64,000 bases of DNA from Massilia kyonggiensis (GTDB lineage: Bacteria > Pseudomonadota > Gammaproteobacteria > Burkholderiales > Burkholderiaceae_D), in contig NZ_JANUGY010000017.1 of NCBI RefSeq assembly GCF_024756235.1, forward strand, positions 1-64,000. Reading direction: 5' to 3'. The translations under genes and the position numbers were made by a program. The notes beneath the pieces are model-generated. The model saw only the letters and a program-made list of their open reading frames with translations. It was not told where the DNA came from and made no database searches. Of the stretch, positions 33,813-41,353 are shown one piece after another (position 1 is the first letter of the stretch; every line of letters starts with the position of its first letter).

Positions 33813-34283
33813 TGTTGTTTGAAGGCTTTCGAATGGTTGCGGGGCCGGCGCACGGATGGCACAGGTGAGCGGGCCGAACGGGAAAGCGCACTAGTTTACC
33901 TGTTTTTATTTACAGTGGTATGCCAGAGCTCGAAAAAGTCTGCGCGGCTTAGCAGCATGATATGACGACCTGTCAAGACCTGCCGTTTCGGTACGACGGG
34001 GTGCGTTCCGTATGTGGCCCGGAGGAGGGGCAATTCAATGGCAGACTCACCAGACAAGCGAAAAAAATTTCGGTGATCGTATTGACGCGCATCTCTTCCA
34101 ATTCGGGCACTTCGCCCCCATCTTCGAGGTCTGATCAGGTGCTGCAAACCGGGTGCCCGATCAGTGCGGAATCAGTTGCTTTCTGAGGCAACTGGCCAGC
34201 ATAATAGCGGACGCAACATCAACAGTTTCCCTAACGCCTAGTCATCACGCAGAGTCAGGGATCATCCAAAGGAGCTTTACAAA
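33813..34283. other. Divergent uvrA-ssb control region
   Basis: 471 bases with no supported gene. It contains the LexA box at 33900-33915. Towards ssb, TTGCTT (34178) and CATAAT (34201) could form a promoter with 17-18 base spacing. The short open frames here lack RBS and coding character. Confidence 0.55.
33900..33915. promoter_or_regulatory. LexA (SOS) box of uvrA
   Basis: CTGTTTTTATTTACAG matches CTGT-N8-ACAG exactly and lies 88 bases upstream of the uvrA ATG. It could also affect ssb, whose start is 369 bases away on the other side. Confidence 0.85.
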
Positions 34284-34781
34284 ATGGCATCAGTTAACAA
34301 GGTCATCATCGTCGGCAACCTCGGCCGCGATCCGGAAATCCGCTACATGCCGAGCGGCGACGCCATCGCCAACATCGCCGTGGCGACGTCCTACAAATCG
34401 AAGGACCGCAACACCGGCGAGCAGAAAGAGCTGACCGAGTGGCATCGCATCTCGTTCTTCGGCCGCCTTGCCGAAATCGTCGGCCAGTACCTCAAGAAGG
34501 GTTCGTCGGTCTACGTGGAAGGCCGCCTGCAGACCCGCAAGTACACCGACAAGGACGGCATCGAGCGCTACGCCACCGACATCATCGCTGAAAACATGCA
34601 GATGCTGGGCGGCCGCCAGGGCATGGGCGGCGGCGACAGCTACGGTGGTGGCGACGACATGGGCTACGACGCCCCGCCGAGCCGCCCGGCACCGCGCCAG
34701 GCCCCGCCGGCCCCGGCCGCACGTCCGCAGCCGAAACCGGCACCGAATTTCTCGGATATGGATGACGATATTCCGTTCTAA
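34284..34781 (+). CDS. ssb: Single-stranded DNA-binding protein
   Basis: It coats single-stranded DNA in replication, repair and recombination. The 165-residue product has the OB fold (residues ~1-112: MASVNKVIIVGNLGRDPEIR ... YATDIIAENMQML). A disordered Gly/Pro/Gln linker follows, then the acidic tail MDDDIPF, which binds partner proteins. Aromatic DNA-contact positions (W and F in EWHRISFFGRLAE) are in place. The ATG follows AAAGGAGCTTTACAAA. It is divergent from uvrA, and a terminator follows 25 bases after the stop. Confidence 0.98.
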   Translation: MASVNKVIIVGNLGRDPEIRYMPSGDAIANIAVATSYKSKDRNTGEQKELTEWHRISFFGRLAEIVGQYLKKGSSVYVEGRLQTRKYTDKDGIERYATDIIAENMQMLGGRQGMGGGDSYGGGDDMGYDAPPSRPAPRQAPPAPAARPQPKPAPNFSDMDDDIPF

Positions 34782-34805
34782 ACAGGAATTCGTTTTCCGT
34801 TGATG

Positions 34806-34839
34806 AAAGCCCGCTCTTCGCAAGAACAGCGGGCTTTTT
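34806..34839 (+). terminator. Rho-independent terminator of ssb
   Basis: AAAGCCCGCT/AGCGGGCTTT arms around a 12-base loop, followed by TTC-rich sequence. Confidence 0.85.
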
Positions 34840-35125
34840 CTTTGTCTGTGCCGATGGGTGACCAATGTGTGCCTGTTTGCACTGCACAGGTTTTGAGCGT
34901 TCATCTTTTCAGCGCGTTCACGTTACGTGAACAAGAAAAAATCGTGAACAAACGGGCGAGCCTGCCCATTATTTGGGCTGACTCACGCCCCAGGTGCAAA
35001 TCCTCTCCACGGTTTGATTCAAGTTAGTGCACGTCAGTACGCCAGCCAAGGATGAAGCTGGCATAAAACCTGCATCAGGTACCGCATCAGTCCGCCGCCG
35101 GCGGCCAACCCGATCGGAGCCCAGG
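34840..35125. other. Intergenic region upstream of the chemoreceptor-tip gene
   Basis: About 285 AT-richer bases with no gene. The only clear structure is the GTTCACG/CGTGAAC repeat cluster at 34916-34949. Confidence 0.5.
34916..34949. promoter_or_regulatory. Triple GTTCACG half-site cluster, candidate operator
   Basis: GTTCACG-TTA-CGTGAAC (34916-34932) is a perfect inverted repeat, and a third half-site CGTGAAC occurs at 34943-34949. It lies about 180 bases upstream of the next gene, and no regulator is assigned. Confidence 0.4.
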
Positions 35126-35800
35126 ATGCACGCAGAAACCCTCCCCCTATCCACCGCCCAGCCCGACGTCAAACTGTCCGGCGACGTGTTCGGCGCCCTG
35201 ATCAACCTGTCCGGCCGGCGCCGCTTCACATCCCAGCGGGTGGTGCTGTATTCGGTCCTGGCCTCGCTCGGCCATGACGGCGCGGACAAGACCGCGCGCG
35301 ACACGCTGGCCGCCTTCAGGGACGCGCATATCACGCTCGTCGAGGGCAAGCAGGGGCTGCCGGGCATCTTTTGCCAGCAACTGCGCGACGCCTATTTCGG
35401 CACGATGCGGGGCGACCAGATCATCCGCGACTTCATCGCACTGGCCGAGAGTACGCTGGACGCCATCGGCACGACGTCGCGGCGCGCGCCGGCGCTGCTC
35501 GATGAACTGGTGCGCAGCGCGACACCGCTGCTCAGCGTGCTCAACGCCCTGACCCTCGTGTACGAGGAGCAATCCAAGCGGCACGCGCTCCAGCAGCGCC
35601 GGCAGATGCAGGAATTGATGGGTGACATCAAGACGATCGCACGCGAGGCGCGCATGGTCGCCTTCAACGCCCAGATCGTCGCCGCGCGCGCGGGCCCGGT
35701 CGGTCGGGAGTTTGCCGTGGTGGCGAGCACGATGACCAACATCACCGGCGAGATCGATGCGCTCGTGCAGACCGCGCTGGAGGGGTCGCTGGCCTATTGA
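35126..35800 (+). CDS. Orphan soluble protein with chemoreceptor signalling-tip-like segment
   Basis: The 224-residue product has no signal peptide and no membrane segment. Residues ~1-150 are helical and unfamiliar. Residues ~155-215 (QMQELMGDIKTIAREARMVAFNAQIVAARAGPVGREFAVVASTMTNIT) resemble the hairpin tip of methyl-accepting chemotaxis proteins, where the usual text is 'I..IA.QTNLLALNAAIEAARAGE.GRGFAVVA.EV'. Only one short arm is present, far below the length of a complete receptor. GGAG lies 6 bases before the ATG at 35126; upstream in-frame starts lack an RBS. It may be a small partner of CheA/CheW arrays or a c-di-GMP/sensor accessory. This is inferred from the motif only. Confidence 0.75.
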   Translation: MHAETLPLSTAQPDVKLSGDVFGALINLSGRRRFTSQRVVLYSVLASLGHDGADKTARDTLAAFRDAHITLVEGKQGLPGIFCQQLRDAYFGTMRGDQIIRDFIALAESTLDAIGTTSRRAPALLDELVRSATPLLSVLNALTLVYEEQSKRHALQQRRQMQELMGDIKTIAREARMVAFNAQIVAARAGPVGREFAVVASTMTNITGEIDALVQTALEGSLAY

Positions 35801-35801
35801 A

Positions 35802-37412
35802 TCAGACGCGCTTGCGCTTCCCGCTGTCGGGAACGTGCTGGTCCTTGACCCTGCGCGCGTCGCGCACCGTGAAGTCCGTCACCGACCGCAGATCGAACAG
35901 CGCCGCGCCGCCGCTGCCCGGCTGGGCGTTGACCGCGCTGAAGACGGCGTCCCGCACGTCCTCCAGCACGAAGGCGGCACGCGCCTCGGGCTGCGCATAC
36001 GTCACCGTGACATGGTCGACGTCGATGCCGGCCGCATGGCGCACGTACAGGCCATAGGCCGGGCAGGGCCCGAACATGCCCGGCTCGGGATACGCGGTCG
36101 GCTTTTCCAGTGGGACGACGTCGCGCAGAGTCGCCGCGCCGCCGCCTTCGACGTGCACACGCAGGTTCGACACATGGATGTCCTCGACCGGATGTCCGGG
36201 CAAGCCGCTGATGGTGCTGGTGAAACCCGCCTGGGCGCCCGAGACGACGATATTGCTGATGTTGACGCGCCGGATGGAGCCGATCGGCGGCGCATCCGGT
36301 CCGCGCAGGCGCGCGCCGAGGTAGATGAAGATCGGATCGTTGGCCACCTTGCGCATGGTGATGTTGGAAATCGCGAGGTCTTCGATGTGCGAGCCGTCCA
36401 CGCTTTCGATGGCGAGGCCGCGGCAATCGTCGAACACGCAGTTGGTGATCGTGATGTTCCTGAAGTCGCCATTCGATTCCGTGCCCAGCTTGATGCGCCC
36501 GACGCGGCCCGAGTGGTAGTCGGGCGCGCTGCGCTTGAATGTCCCGTCCAGCAAGGTGCCGACGTCGAAATTCCCGGCCAGGTAGCAATCCGAAATCGTG
36601 ATGTTGTCGCAGGCCGCGACCCTGCCCAATGCATACGACGCCTTCAGGCAGATGCCGTCGTCCCAGGGGGAATTGACGCTGCACCGGGAAATGCGCACAT
36701 TGCTGCAGCAATCGATATCCATGCCGTCGCGGTTGGTATCGATACGGAGGTTATCGACGGTCACGTTGGTGCATCCGGTCGCCAGGATGCCGAAATGGCC
36801 TCCGTTCAAAATGCCGAAGTCGCGCAGCAGGACGTTATTGCATTCGCGTAGCGAGATCGCCTTGTTGCCTTCGCCCGGCCCGCCGTCCGCGTCGTAGCGG
36901 ATGCTCCCGTCGGGCAGCTTCCGGTAGCCCGGGTTGAGTCCCTTGCCATCGATGTGGCCGGTGCCGGTGATCGCCACGCTGTCCAGGCCGATGCCCCAGA
37001 TCAGGCTGTTCTTCCAGTGGCTGTGGCCGAAGTCCTGGTAGTTCCCGCCCGCCTCGTTCGGTTCCGGCAGGTCGTAGCGGGCGACCTTCCAGTCGACCGC
37101 CTCGATCACGGCACCCGCCTCCAGATGCAGCGTGACGCGGCTGCGCAGCCGGATCGATGCGGACAGATACCGCCCGGGAGGGAAGTGCACAGTGCCGCCG
37201 CCGGCATTTGCGGCCGCCTCGATGGTGGCGTTGATGGCGCCGGTGTCGACCGTCTTGCCGTCGCCGCGCGCGCCGAAGTCGCGCACATCGTGGCGCGCCG
37301 CACCTTGCGCCTGTGCGCTGGCGCCGAATCCGCCGGCAAACACCACCGGAAGCGATGCGGCGAGCCGGGTGGCCGAACCCAGGAAATGACGGCGTCGTGA
37401 AAGTTTGTCCAT
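35802..37412 (-). CDS. Secreted GH28-like polygalacturonase family protein
   Basis: The 536-residue product begins with a twin-arginine-like signal (SRRRHFLGSATRLAASLPVVFAGG). It then starts the pectin-lyase-type beta helix with HDVRDFGARGDGKTVDTGAINATIEAA. GH28 marks are present: the NTD-like DTNRDGMDID, the Asp pair WDDGICLKAS and the substrate-binding RIK in VGRIKLGTES. The GHG motif between them is not obvious, so activity may differ from a classical polygalacturonase. It would cut galacturonan or a related pectin backbone in the periplasm or outside. The start is ATG 37412; the longer open frame lacks an RBS. It is convergent with the preceding gene, with its stop 1 base away. Confidence 0.87.
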   Translation of the reverse strand: MDKLSRRRHFLGSATRLAASLPVVFAGGFGASAQAQGAARHDVRDFGARGDGKTVDTGAINATIEAAANAGGGTVHFPPGRYLSASIRLRSRVTLHLEAGAVIEAVDWKVARYDLPEPNEAGGNYQDFGHSHWKNSLIWGIGLDSVAITGTGHIDGKGLNPGYRKLPDGSIRYDADGGPGEGNKAISLRECNNVLLRDFGILNGGHFGILATGCTNVTVDNLRIDTNRDGMDIDCCSNVRISRCSVNSPWDDGICLKASYALGRVAACDNITISDCYLAGNFDVGTLLDGTFKRSAPDYHSGRVGRIKLGTESNGDFRNITITNCVFDDCRGLAIESVDGSHIEDLAISNITMRKVANDPIFIYLGARLRGPDAPPIGSIRRVNISNIVVSGAQAGFTSTISGLPGHPVEDIHVSNLRVHVEGGGAATLRDVVPLEKPTAYPEPGMFGPCPAYGLYVRHAAGIDVDHVTVTYAQPEARAAFVLEDVRDAVFSAVNAQPGSGGAALFDLRSVTDFTVRDARRVKDQHVPDSGKRKRV

Positions 37413-37528
37413 GACTCTGGATGTTATCGATCTCACAGTTGGGATGCAAGAGCTTGCATGTCGAAATACGCTACTCTCGTTCGTCGTGGTCGAAGCAGCA
37501 CGATCATCAACGACCAAAAGGAACCGAC

Positions 37529-37738
37529 ATGGCAACGCAAGATACCGTCAAAGGCCCCGCCTCGTACTTCCCCTCCATCGAAAAGAAGTACGGCAAGCCG
37601 ATCGCGCACTGGATGCAGGTCCTGGAGCAGGCGGGCCCGCGCAAGCACATGGAGCTGGTCGCTCACCTCAAGACCGAGCACCAGCTGGGCCACGGTCACG
37701 CCAATGCGCTGGTCGCGGCATTCATGGCGAAGGCGTAG
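37529..37738 (+). CDS. Small DUF4287 domain protein, 69 aa
   Basis: The 69-residue product (MATQDTVKGPASYFPSIEKKYGKPI ... HANALVAAFMAKA) matches the DUF4287 pattern, with 'YFPSIEKKYGKPIAHW' and 'HLKTEHQLGHGHANALV'. It is a small, soluble, helical protein of unknown function. AAAGGA lies 6 bases upstream of the ATG at 37529, which is preferred to the longer in-frame start. Its last 17 bases overlap the 3' end of the convergent histidine-kinase gene. Confidence 0.85.
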   Translation: MATQDTVKGPASYFPSIEKKYGKPIAHWMQVLEQAGPRKHMELVAHLKTEHQLGHGHANALVAAFMAKA

Positions 37739-39074
37739 CGCAGCCGGCGTCGCCGAACGCGATGCGCACGGCGAGCCCGCGCCCACCGGGGCCGCCGTCG
37801 AGCGTGATGCGGGCGCCGTTGCGGGCGGCCGCCCGTTCCGCGATCGCGAGACCGAGGCCGCTGCCCGCCTGGTCCTGGCCGGGCACGCGGTAGAAGCGTT
37901 CGAACACGCGGGCGCGCAGCGGGGGCGGGACGCCGGGGCCCTGGTCCGTCACCGTGATGCACGGGCCGGCGTCGAGGCACACGTCCACGCGGGCGCCGTC
38001 CGGTGAATATTTGATTGCGTTGCCGACGACGTTGTCGAGCAGGGCGGCCATGCTTTCGCGGTGCAGCGGCAGGATGGCGGGGGACGCTGCGCGCAATTCG
38101 ATGTCTATGCCGCGCTGCAGCGCCAGCGGGGCGGCCCCGGCGATGCGTTCGCGCAGCAGCGCGGCCAGGTCCTGGTCCTGCAGCGGCGCGTCCGTCGGTT
38201 CCTGGCGCGCCCGTTCGTACGCGAGCAGCTGGTGCACCGCGTGCGTGGCGCGCGCGACGCCTTCGCGCAGGCCCGTGCCGGCTTCGGTCCGCTGGGCCGC
38301 GTCGGTCGACGCTTCCAGCAGGTGGGCATTGAGCTGCACGACCGACAGCGGCGTCTTGAGCTCGTGCGCGGCGTCGGCAAGGAATTCGTGCTCGCGCGCG
38401 AGCCGCTCGGACAGGCGCCGCATCAGCCGGTTCACCGCGTCGACGACGGGGGCCAGCTCGCGGTAGGGTGAGGCGGGCAGCGGCGCCAGTTCCGCCGCGC
38501 TGCGGGCTTCGAGCGCCTGCGCCACCGTGCGCAGCGGGCGCAGGCCCAGGCGCACGATGAACCAGGCCGGCAGCAGCACGAACGGCAGGCTGTAGACGAG
38601 CGGCGAGAACAGGTACTTGGCGGCCGACGGCGTGAACACCCAGTCCACGTTGGGCTTTTCGCGCCGCTCCACCACGATGCCGCGCGCCGCGTCGCGCTCG
38701 ACCCAGCGCACCCACCCGTCGTCCGGCGGCGCGCCGGGGTCCGAGTCGTACACGAGCTGGCCTTGCAGCCACACGCGGGTCTGCGCATGCGTCTCGAAGC
38801 CCGTCTCGCGGAACATGTCCAGGCGTAGTGCCTCGATACCGCGGCCGATGCGCGCCAGCGCCGCCGGGTCGGACGGCAGCGACTGCATGTTCAGCATGAT
38901 CTGGCGCGTCCACGCGCGGTTGACGATCGCCGTCTGGCGCGCCTGGTCGACCTTCACCTGCCACATGATGTGGGCCAGCGCCGCCAGCCAGATGCCGAGC
39001 ATGACGAGCATGAAGCCGGCCAGCAGGCGGCGCAGCAGCGATTTCGGCGCGGTCGCTCTAGCGGTCGCCGTCAT
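37722..39074 (-). CDS. Two-component sensor histidine kinase
   Basis: A 450-residue inner-membrane kinase. It has one membrane segment near residues 15-38, a periplasmic sensor of ~120 residues and a second segment near 163-180. A HAMP-like linker and the HisKA H-box (FLADAAHELKTPLSVVQLNAH) follow. The ATPase domain has N box DNVVGNAIKYSPDG, G1 VTDQGPGVP and G2 GSGLGLAIAERAAARNG. It overlaps the response-regulator gene by 17 bases, so the two are co-translated. It belongs to the QseC/PmrB-like class, but the signal is unknown. The carbohydrate genes around it could be its targets; there is no direct evidence. Confidence 0.93.
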   Translation of the reverse strand: MTATARATAPKSLLRRLLAGFMLVMLGIWLAALAHIMWQVKVDQARQTAIVNRAWTRQIMLNMQSLPSDPAALARIGRGIEALRLDMFRETGFETHAQTRVWLQGQLVYDSDPGAPPDDGWVRWVERDAARGIVVERREKPNVDWVFTPSAAKYLFSPLVYSLPFVLLPAWFIVRLGLRPLRTVAQALEARSAAELAPLPASPYRELAPVVDAVNRLMRRLSERLAREHEFLADAAHELKTPLSVVQLNAHLLEASTDAAQRTEAGTGLREGVARATHAVHQLLAYERARQEPTDAPLQDQDLAALLRERIAGAAPLALQRGIDIELRAASPAILPLHRESMAALLDNVVGNAIKYSPDGARVDVCLDAGPCITVTDQGPGVPPPLRARVFERFYRVPGQDQAGSGLGLAIAERAAARNGARITLDGGPGGRGLAVRIAFGDAGCATPSP

Positions 39075-39720
39075 GGCGCACCATGTAGCCGACGCCGCGC
39101 ACGGTGCGGATGTAGCCGTCGCCGATCTTCTTGCGCAGGTTCGAGATGTGCACGTCCAGCGTCTGGCCCTCGCTGTAGGGCAGCACGCCCTGTTCGAGCT
39201 CCGTGCGCGTGACGATGCGGTCCGGGTTGCGCACGAGCGCGTGCAGCAGCGCGAACTCCGTGCGCGACAGGTTGACTGGCGCGCCGCGGCAGGTCGCGCT
39301 CATGCTGCGCGCATCTATGGCCAGGTCGCCGACCTGCCACAGCGCGTCGGCCTGCGCACCGCCGGCGCGGCGCACGACGGCGCGCAGGCGGGCCAGCAGC
39401 TCCGGGATGTCGAAGGGTTTGATGAGGTAATCGTCGGCGCCGCCATCGAAGCCGTCGAGGCGGTCCTGCAGGCTGTCGCGCGCCGTGATCAGGACGGCTG
39501 GCAGCACGTGGCCGGCCGCGCGCAGGCGGCGCAGCAGCGCGACGCCGTCGCCGTCGGGCAGGCCCAGGTCCAGCAGCAGGGCGTCGTGGCGGCGCTCGTC
39601 CAGCAGGCGCACACAATCGCTGCCCAGGCGCACCCAGGTGACGTCATGGCCGTCGTTGTGCAGTACCGACTGCAGCGCGCGGCCCAGCGCCAGGTCGTCT
39701 TCCACGAGTAGGAGTCGCAT
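39058..39720 (-). CDS. OmpR/PhoB family response regulator
   Basis: The 220-residue partner of the downstream kinase. The receiver domain has the acidic pair in LVEDD, phospho-acceptor Asp51 (LLLDLGLPDGDG), conserved Thr in LITARD and Lys in YLIKPFD. The C-terminal winged helix (VNLSRTEFALLHALVRNPDRIVTRTELEQGVL ... DVHISNLRKKIGDGYIRTVRGVGYMV) binds DNA. It resembles QseB/PmrA. The start is ATG 39720. The much longer upstream open frame is antisense to the PQQ-like gene and is rejected. An AGGAG-like site lies close to the start. Confidence 0.95.
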   Translation of the reverse strand: MRLLLVEDDLALGRALQSVLHNDGHDVTWVRLGSDCVRLLDERRHDALLLDLGLPDGDGVALLRRLRAAGHVLPAVLITARDSLQDRLDGFDGGADDYLIKPFDIPELLARLRAVVRRAGGAQADALWQVGDLAIDARSMSATCRGAPVNLSRTEFALLHALVRNPDRIVTRTELEQGVLPYSEGQTLDVHISNLRKKIGDGYIRTVRGVGYMVRHDGDR

Positions 39721-39834
39721 GGAGCGCAAGTATAGCGACGCGCCGCCGCCGCGCCTATCGGCCGTGAAGCCTCCCTGAAGATTGCGCGCGCGTCCCGCCT
39801 CTAGAATGGCGGCATCCCAACGACAGGACCCCCT

Positions 39835-41145
39835 ATGCGCCGCCTTGCCCTGCTGCTTGCCTTCCTCGCCACCCCATCGTTCGCCGCCGACTGGCCCATG
39901 TTCATGGGCGACCCCGCGCATACCGGCCGCGTGGCCGGCGACACGCGCGCCATCAAGGGTTTCAAAGTGGCGGGGCGGTTCGATGCGCACGCGGCGATCC
40001 ACGCGTCGCCCGTGGCGGCGCAGGGGCGCGTGTTCGTCGGCGCGGAGAACGGCAACCTGTACGCGCTCGACGCGAAGACGCGCACGCTGCAGTGGTTGTA
40101 TCACGCGCGCGGCGGTATCGCCTCCACGCCGGCGGTGGCCGACGGCACCGTCTACTTCCTCGACCGCGCGGGCACCGTGCATGCGTTGAAGGCCGACGAC
40201 GGATCGCCCCGGTGGACCTTCCGCACGCAGGGCGAGGCGGTGTTCGCCGCGCACGGCATGTTCGGCATGCCGCGCGACGGCCAGCCCGTGCCCGATCCGT
40301 GGGACCTGTACCTGTCGTCGCCGCTGGTCCACGGCGGCAAGGTCTACGTGGGCAGCAGCGACGGCCACGTGTATGCCCTCGATGCGAAAGACGGCAAGCT
40401 GGCCTGGGCGTGGCGCACGGGCGGCATGGTGCATTCGTCGCCCGCGCTCGCAGGCGGCAATATCGTCGTCGGCAGCTGGGACGGCGCCGTCTACGCGCTC
40501 GATGCGCAGACGGGGGAACAGCGCTGGCGCCACCAGACGGGCGTCGAGCAGAAGACCAGCATCATGTTCGGCATCCAGGCGTCGCCCGCCGTCGACGGCG
40601 ACACGGTCTACGTCGGCTCGCGCGACGGCTTCTTGTATGCGCTCGATGCGGCGGGCGGCCAGCCGAAGTGGCGCTACGACGCGCAGGGCAGCTGGGTCGT
40701 CGGCACGCCGGCGGTGGATGGCGACAGCATCTACGTCGGCACGTCGGACACGGGCCTGCTGCTGGCGCTGGACAAGCGCACCGGCCGCGAACGCTACCGC
40801 TTCGAGACGAAGGTGTGGACGTTCGCGTCGCCCCTCCGGGTGGCCGACGTCGTCGTGGCGGCGTCGATGAAGGGAGAACTGCACGCGCTCGATGCAGCGA
40901 CCGGGCGCGCGCGCTGGTCATGGCGCAGCGACGCGCTGGCCGTGAACGACGGCCGCGTGATCGACACCGCGACGGGCAAGCTGGACACGAAGCACATGTA
41001 CAAGGGCGGACCGCATGCGCTGTATTCGGCCGTCGAATACGTCAAGCGCCTCGGCGGCTTCATCGGCTCGCCGGCCTGGTACGACGGCCAGTTGATCGCG
41101 GCCACCGCGACGGGCGAGGTGTTGTTCTTCGAACCGCAGCGCTGA
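39835..41145 (+). CDS. Secreted PQQ-binding-like beta-propeller protein
   Basis: The 436-residue product has a short signal peptide (1-17, FAAD) and then repeated propeller blades. These carry the 'VYALDAKDGKLAWAWRTGG' type motif of the PQQ-like/BamB family, at least seven times (for example NLYALDAKTRTLQWLYHARGG, VYALDAQTGEQRWRHQTG, LYALDAAGGQPKWRYDAQG). No quinone-enzyme catalytic Glu/Asn/Asp arrangement or cytochrome domain is evident, so it is probably a binding or scaffold propeller rather than a PQQ dehydrogenase. It lies between the divergent regulator gene and the GH2 gene and is followed by the TTTACTAAA-containing control region. Confidence 0.85.
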   Translation: MRRLALLLAFLATPSFAADWPMFMGDPAHTGRVAGDTRAIKGFKVAGRFDAHAAIHASPVAAQGRVFVGAENGNLYALDAKTRTLQWLYHARGGIASTPAVADGTVYFLDRAGTVHALKADDGSPRWTFRTQGEAVFAAHGMFGMPRDGQPVPDPWDLYLSSPLVHGGKVYVGSSDGHVYALDAKDGKLAWAWRTGGMVHSSPALAGGNIVVGSWDGAVYALDAQTGEQRWRHQTGVEQKTSIMFGIQASPAVDGDTVYVGSRDGFLYALDAAGGQPKWRYDAQGSWVVGTPAVDGDSIYVGTSDTGLLLALDKRTGRERYRFETKVWTFASPLRVADVVVAASMKGELHALDAATGRARWSWRSDALAVNDGRVIDTATGKLDTKHMYKGGPHALYSAVEYVKRLGGFIGSPAWYDGQLIAATATGEVLFFEPQR

Positions 41146-41153
41146 CGGGCGGC

Positions 41154-41241
41154 TTTACTAAAACGCCGCGCGCCGCTGCCCGCGCGGCGGGCGGCATCTT
41201 TCGACCATCAAGCGCGGCCAGTTTAGTAATCACCACTAAAC
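41154..41241. promoter_or_regulatory. Candidate control region of the GH2 gene with TTTAGT/ACTAAA sites
   Basis: TTTACTAAA (41154-41162) is followed by a perfect 7-bp inverted repeat GTTTAGT-N7-ACTAAAC (41221-41241), 112 bases before the GH2 start. The same half-site occurs before the GH39 gene and before the TonB receptor at 44950. Confidence 0.55.
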
Positions 41242-41353
41242 AGCGCCGCAAAGCCTTGCCGGCGTTTGACCCTCCCTCCGGCCGGATGCAGAATCCGCCG
41301 CACAACGATCCCGGCCGTCCGCGCCGGGACTTCTGCCTATCCCGGAGACCATC

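Noticed and set aside
30777..33965. 1062-codon plus-strand open frame opposite uvrA
   Set aside because: uvrA on the minus strand is unmistakable; this frame has no recognisable content.
37722..37738. 17-base convergent overlap between the DUF4287 gene and the kinase as evidence that one is false
   Set aside because: Both proteins are complete and have recognisable family motifs; short tail-to-tail overlaps also occur at 15864, 30073 and 60332.
39721..40884. Upstream extension of the response regulator frame
   Set aside because: Antisense to the PQQ-like gene; receiver domain starts at the ATG at 39720.
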